The position numbers and the translations under genes are program-made. The notes beneath the pieces were generated by a model that saw only the letters and a program-made list of their open reading frames with translations, was not told the DNA's origin and did not search any database. A stretch of 64,000 bases of DNA from JASSUD01 sp031963005. GTDB lineage: Bacteria > Pseudomonadota > Gammaproteobacteria > Burkholderiales > Burkholderiaceae. Below are positions 63,680-64,000 of the stretch, one piece after another. The stretch spans positions 1 through 64,000 of the forward strand of contig JASSUL010000011.1 of NCBI GenBank assembly GCA_031963005.1, written 5' to 3'. The stretch's first letter is position 1. Every line of letters begins with the position of its first letter.

Positions 63680-64000
63680 TTAGTATTTCACACCAATGTG
63701 CAGAGCGACAACGCCAAAGGTCATATTGATGTAATTTACCTGATCAAAGCCTGCTTCTTGCATCATTGATTTGAGGGTATCTTGGTCAGGGTGCATGCGG
63801 ATGGATTCCGCAAGGTAACGGTAGCTGTGCGCATCTCCGACCATCTTCTCTCCTAACCAAGGTAATACCGTAAAAGAATACCAATCATAGAGTTTAGTCC
63901 ATGGTGCCTGTACTTTGGAAAACTCTAGGATGAGGAGTTTTCCTCCAGGTTTGAGTACACGGAGCATTTCGCGTAAAGCGCGATCTGGGTGCGTCATATT
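63680..64000 (-). CDS. ubiE: ubiquinone/menaquinone methyltransferase UbiE, C-terminal part
   Basis: The 3' 107 codons of ubiE; the rest lies beyond the window. THPDRALREMLRVLKPGGKL, EFSKVQAPWTKLYDWYSFTV, LPWLGEKMVGDAHSYRYLAE and QEAGFDQVNYINMTFGVVAL are characteristic of UbiE/COQ5 C-methyltransferases, which methylate the quinone ring using SAM. Stop TAA at 63680. First gene of ubiE-Tim44-ubiJ. Confidence 0.95.
   Translation of the reverse strand, partial: NMTHPDRALREMLRVLKPGGKLLILEFSKVQAPWTKLYDWYSFTVLPWLGEKMVGDAHSYRYLAESIRMHPDQDTLKSMMQEAGFDQVNYINMTFGVVALHIGVKY

Overview
The window looks like a piece of chromosome from a Burkholderiaceae-type beta-proteobacterium with a host-associated, partly decayed genome. 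The housekeeping proteins and their order (rnc-era-recO-pdxJ-acpS-nagZ, dnaQ-rnhA-methyltransferase-mltD, ubiE-Tim44-ubiJ) are beta-proteobacterial. The gene-poor stretches are full of IS relics, broken toxin-antitoxin genes and AT-rich, eukaryote-like or effector-like genes. This fits the Mycoavidus/Glomeribacter type of fungal endosymbiont, but that assignment is inference and was not searched.

Region 1 (1-9.1 kb) is accessory. It holds a HEAT-repeat protein cut by the window edge, an F-box/LRR-like protein, a Tn3 end with the tail of its transposase, a large broken helical-repeat gene, a truncated ISNCY element, a Ser-rich coiled-coil/membrane protein and an IS256 tail. Region 2 (9.3-14.3 kb) is the remnant of an F-like conjugative element: an intact MobF relaxase/helicase, a 5'-truncated TraD, an inverted TraG-like tail and two small envelope genes. 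Region 3 (14.3-31 kb) holds an amino-acid permease, several unknown proteins, a BrnT-like toxin apparently fused to a ribbon-helix-helix domain, an Rpn-type nuclease, a Fic relic, a VapBC relic, a second HEAT gene with an in-frame stop, a paralogue of the Ser-rich membrane protein and two tandem patatin-like phospholipases next to an IS630 scrap.

Region 4 (31.4-47.7 kb) is mostly core genes. It has the arginine genes argH / argF-argG, an APH-family kinase, a pirin, a RES-Xre toxin-antitoxin pair with an operator-like palindrome, a PPxY-bearing membrane protein, an MsbA-type ABC exporter, serB, murI (with a catalytic Cys changed to Ser), a TonB-family protein, a 558-residue AT-rich effector candidate preceded by a PIP/hrpII-box promoter, a SYLF lipoprotein and an MscS channel.

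Region 5 (47.9-64 kb) is core replication and cell-wall genes (tatD, holB, dnaQ, rnhA, methyltransferase, mltD, rnc, era, recO, pdxJ, acpS, nagZ), then a nucleotidyltransferase-type toxin-antitoxin pair, a truncated HigA-like antitoxin, ubiJ, a Tim44-domain gene and the 3' end of ubiE. Three copies of one palindromic mini-element (two flanking mltD) and one separate 108-bp hairpin element interrupt it. No tRNA, rRNA or CRISPR array was recognised.

The strongest leads are: the PIP/hrpII box before the 558-residue gene, which implies type III secretion control; the F-box/LRR and PPxY proteins, which look built to meet eukaryotic ubiquitin machinery; a 5' leader shared by three effector-like genes; and the BrnT/ribbon-helix-helix fusion.
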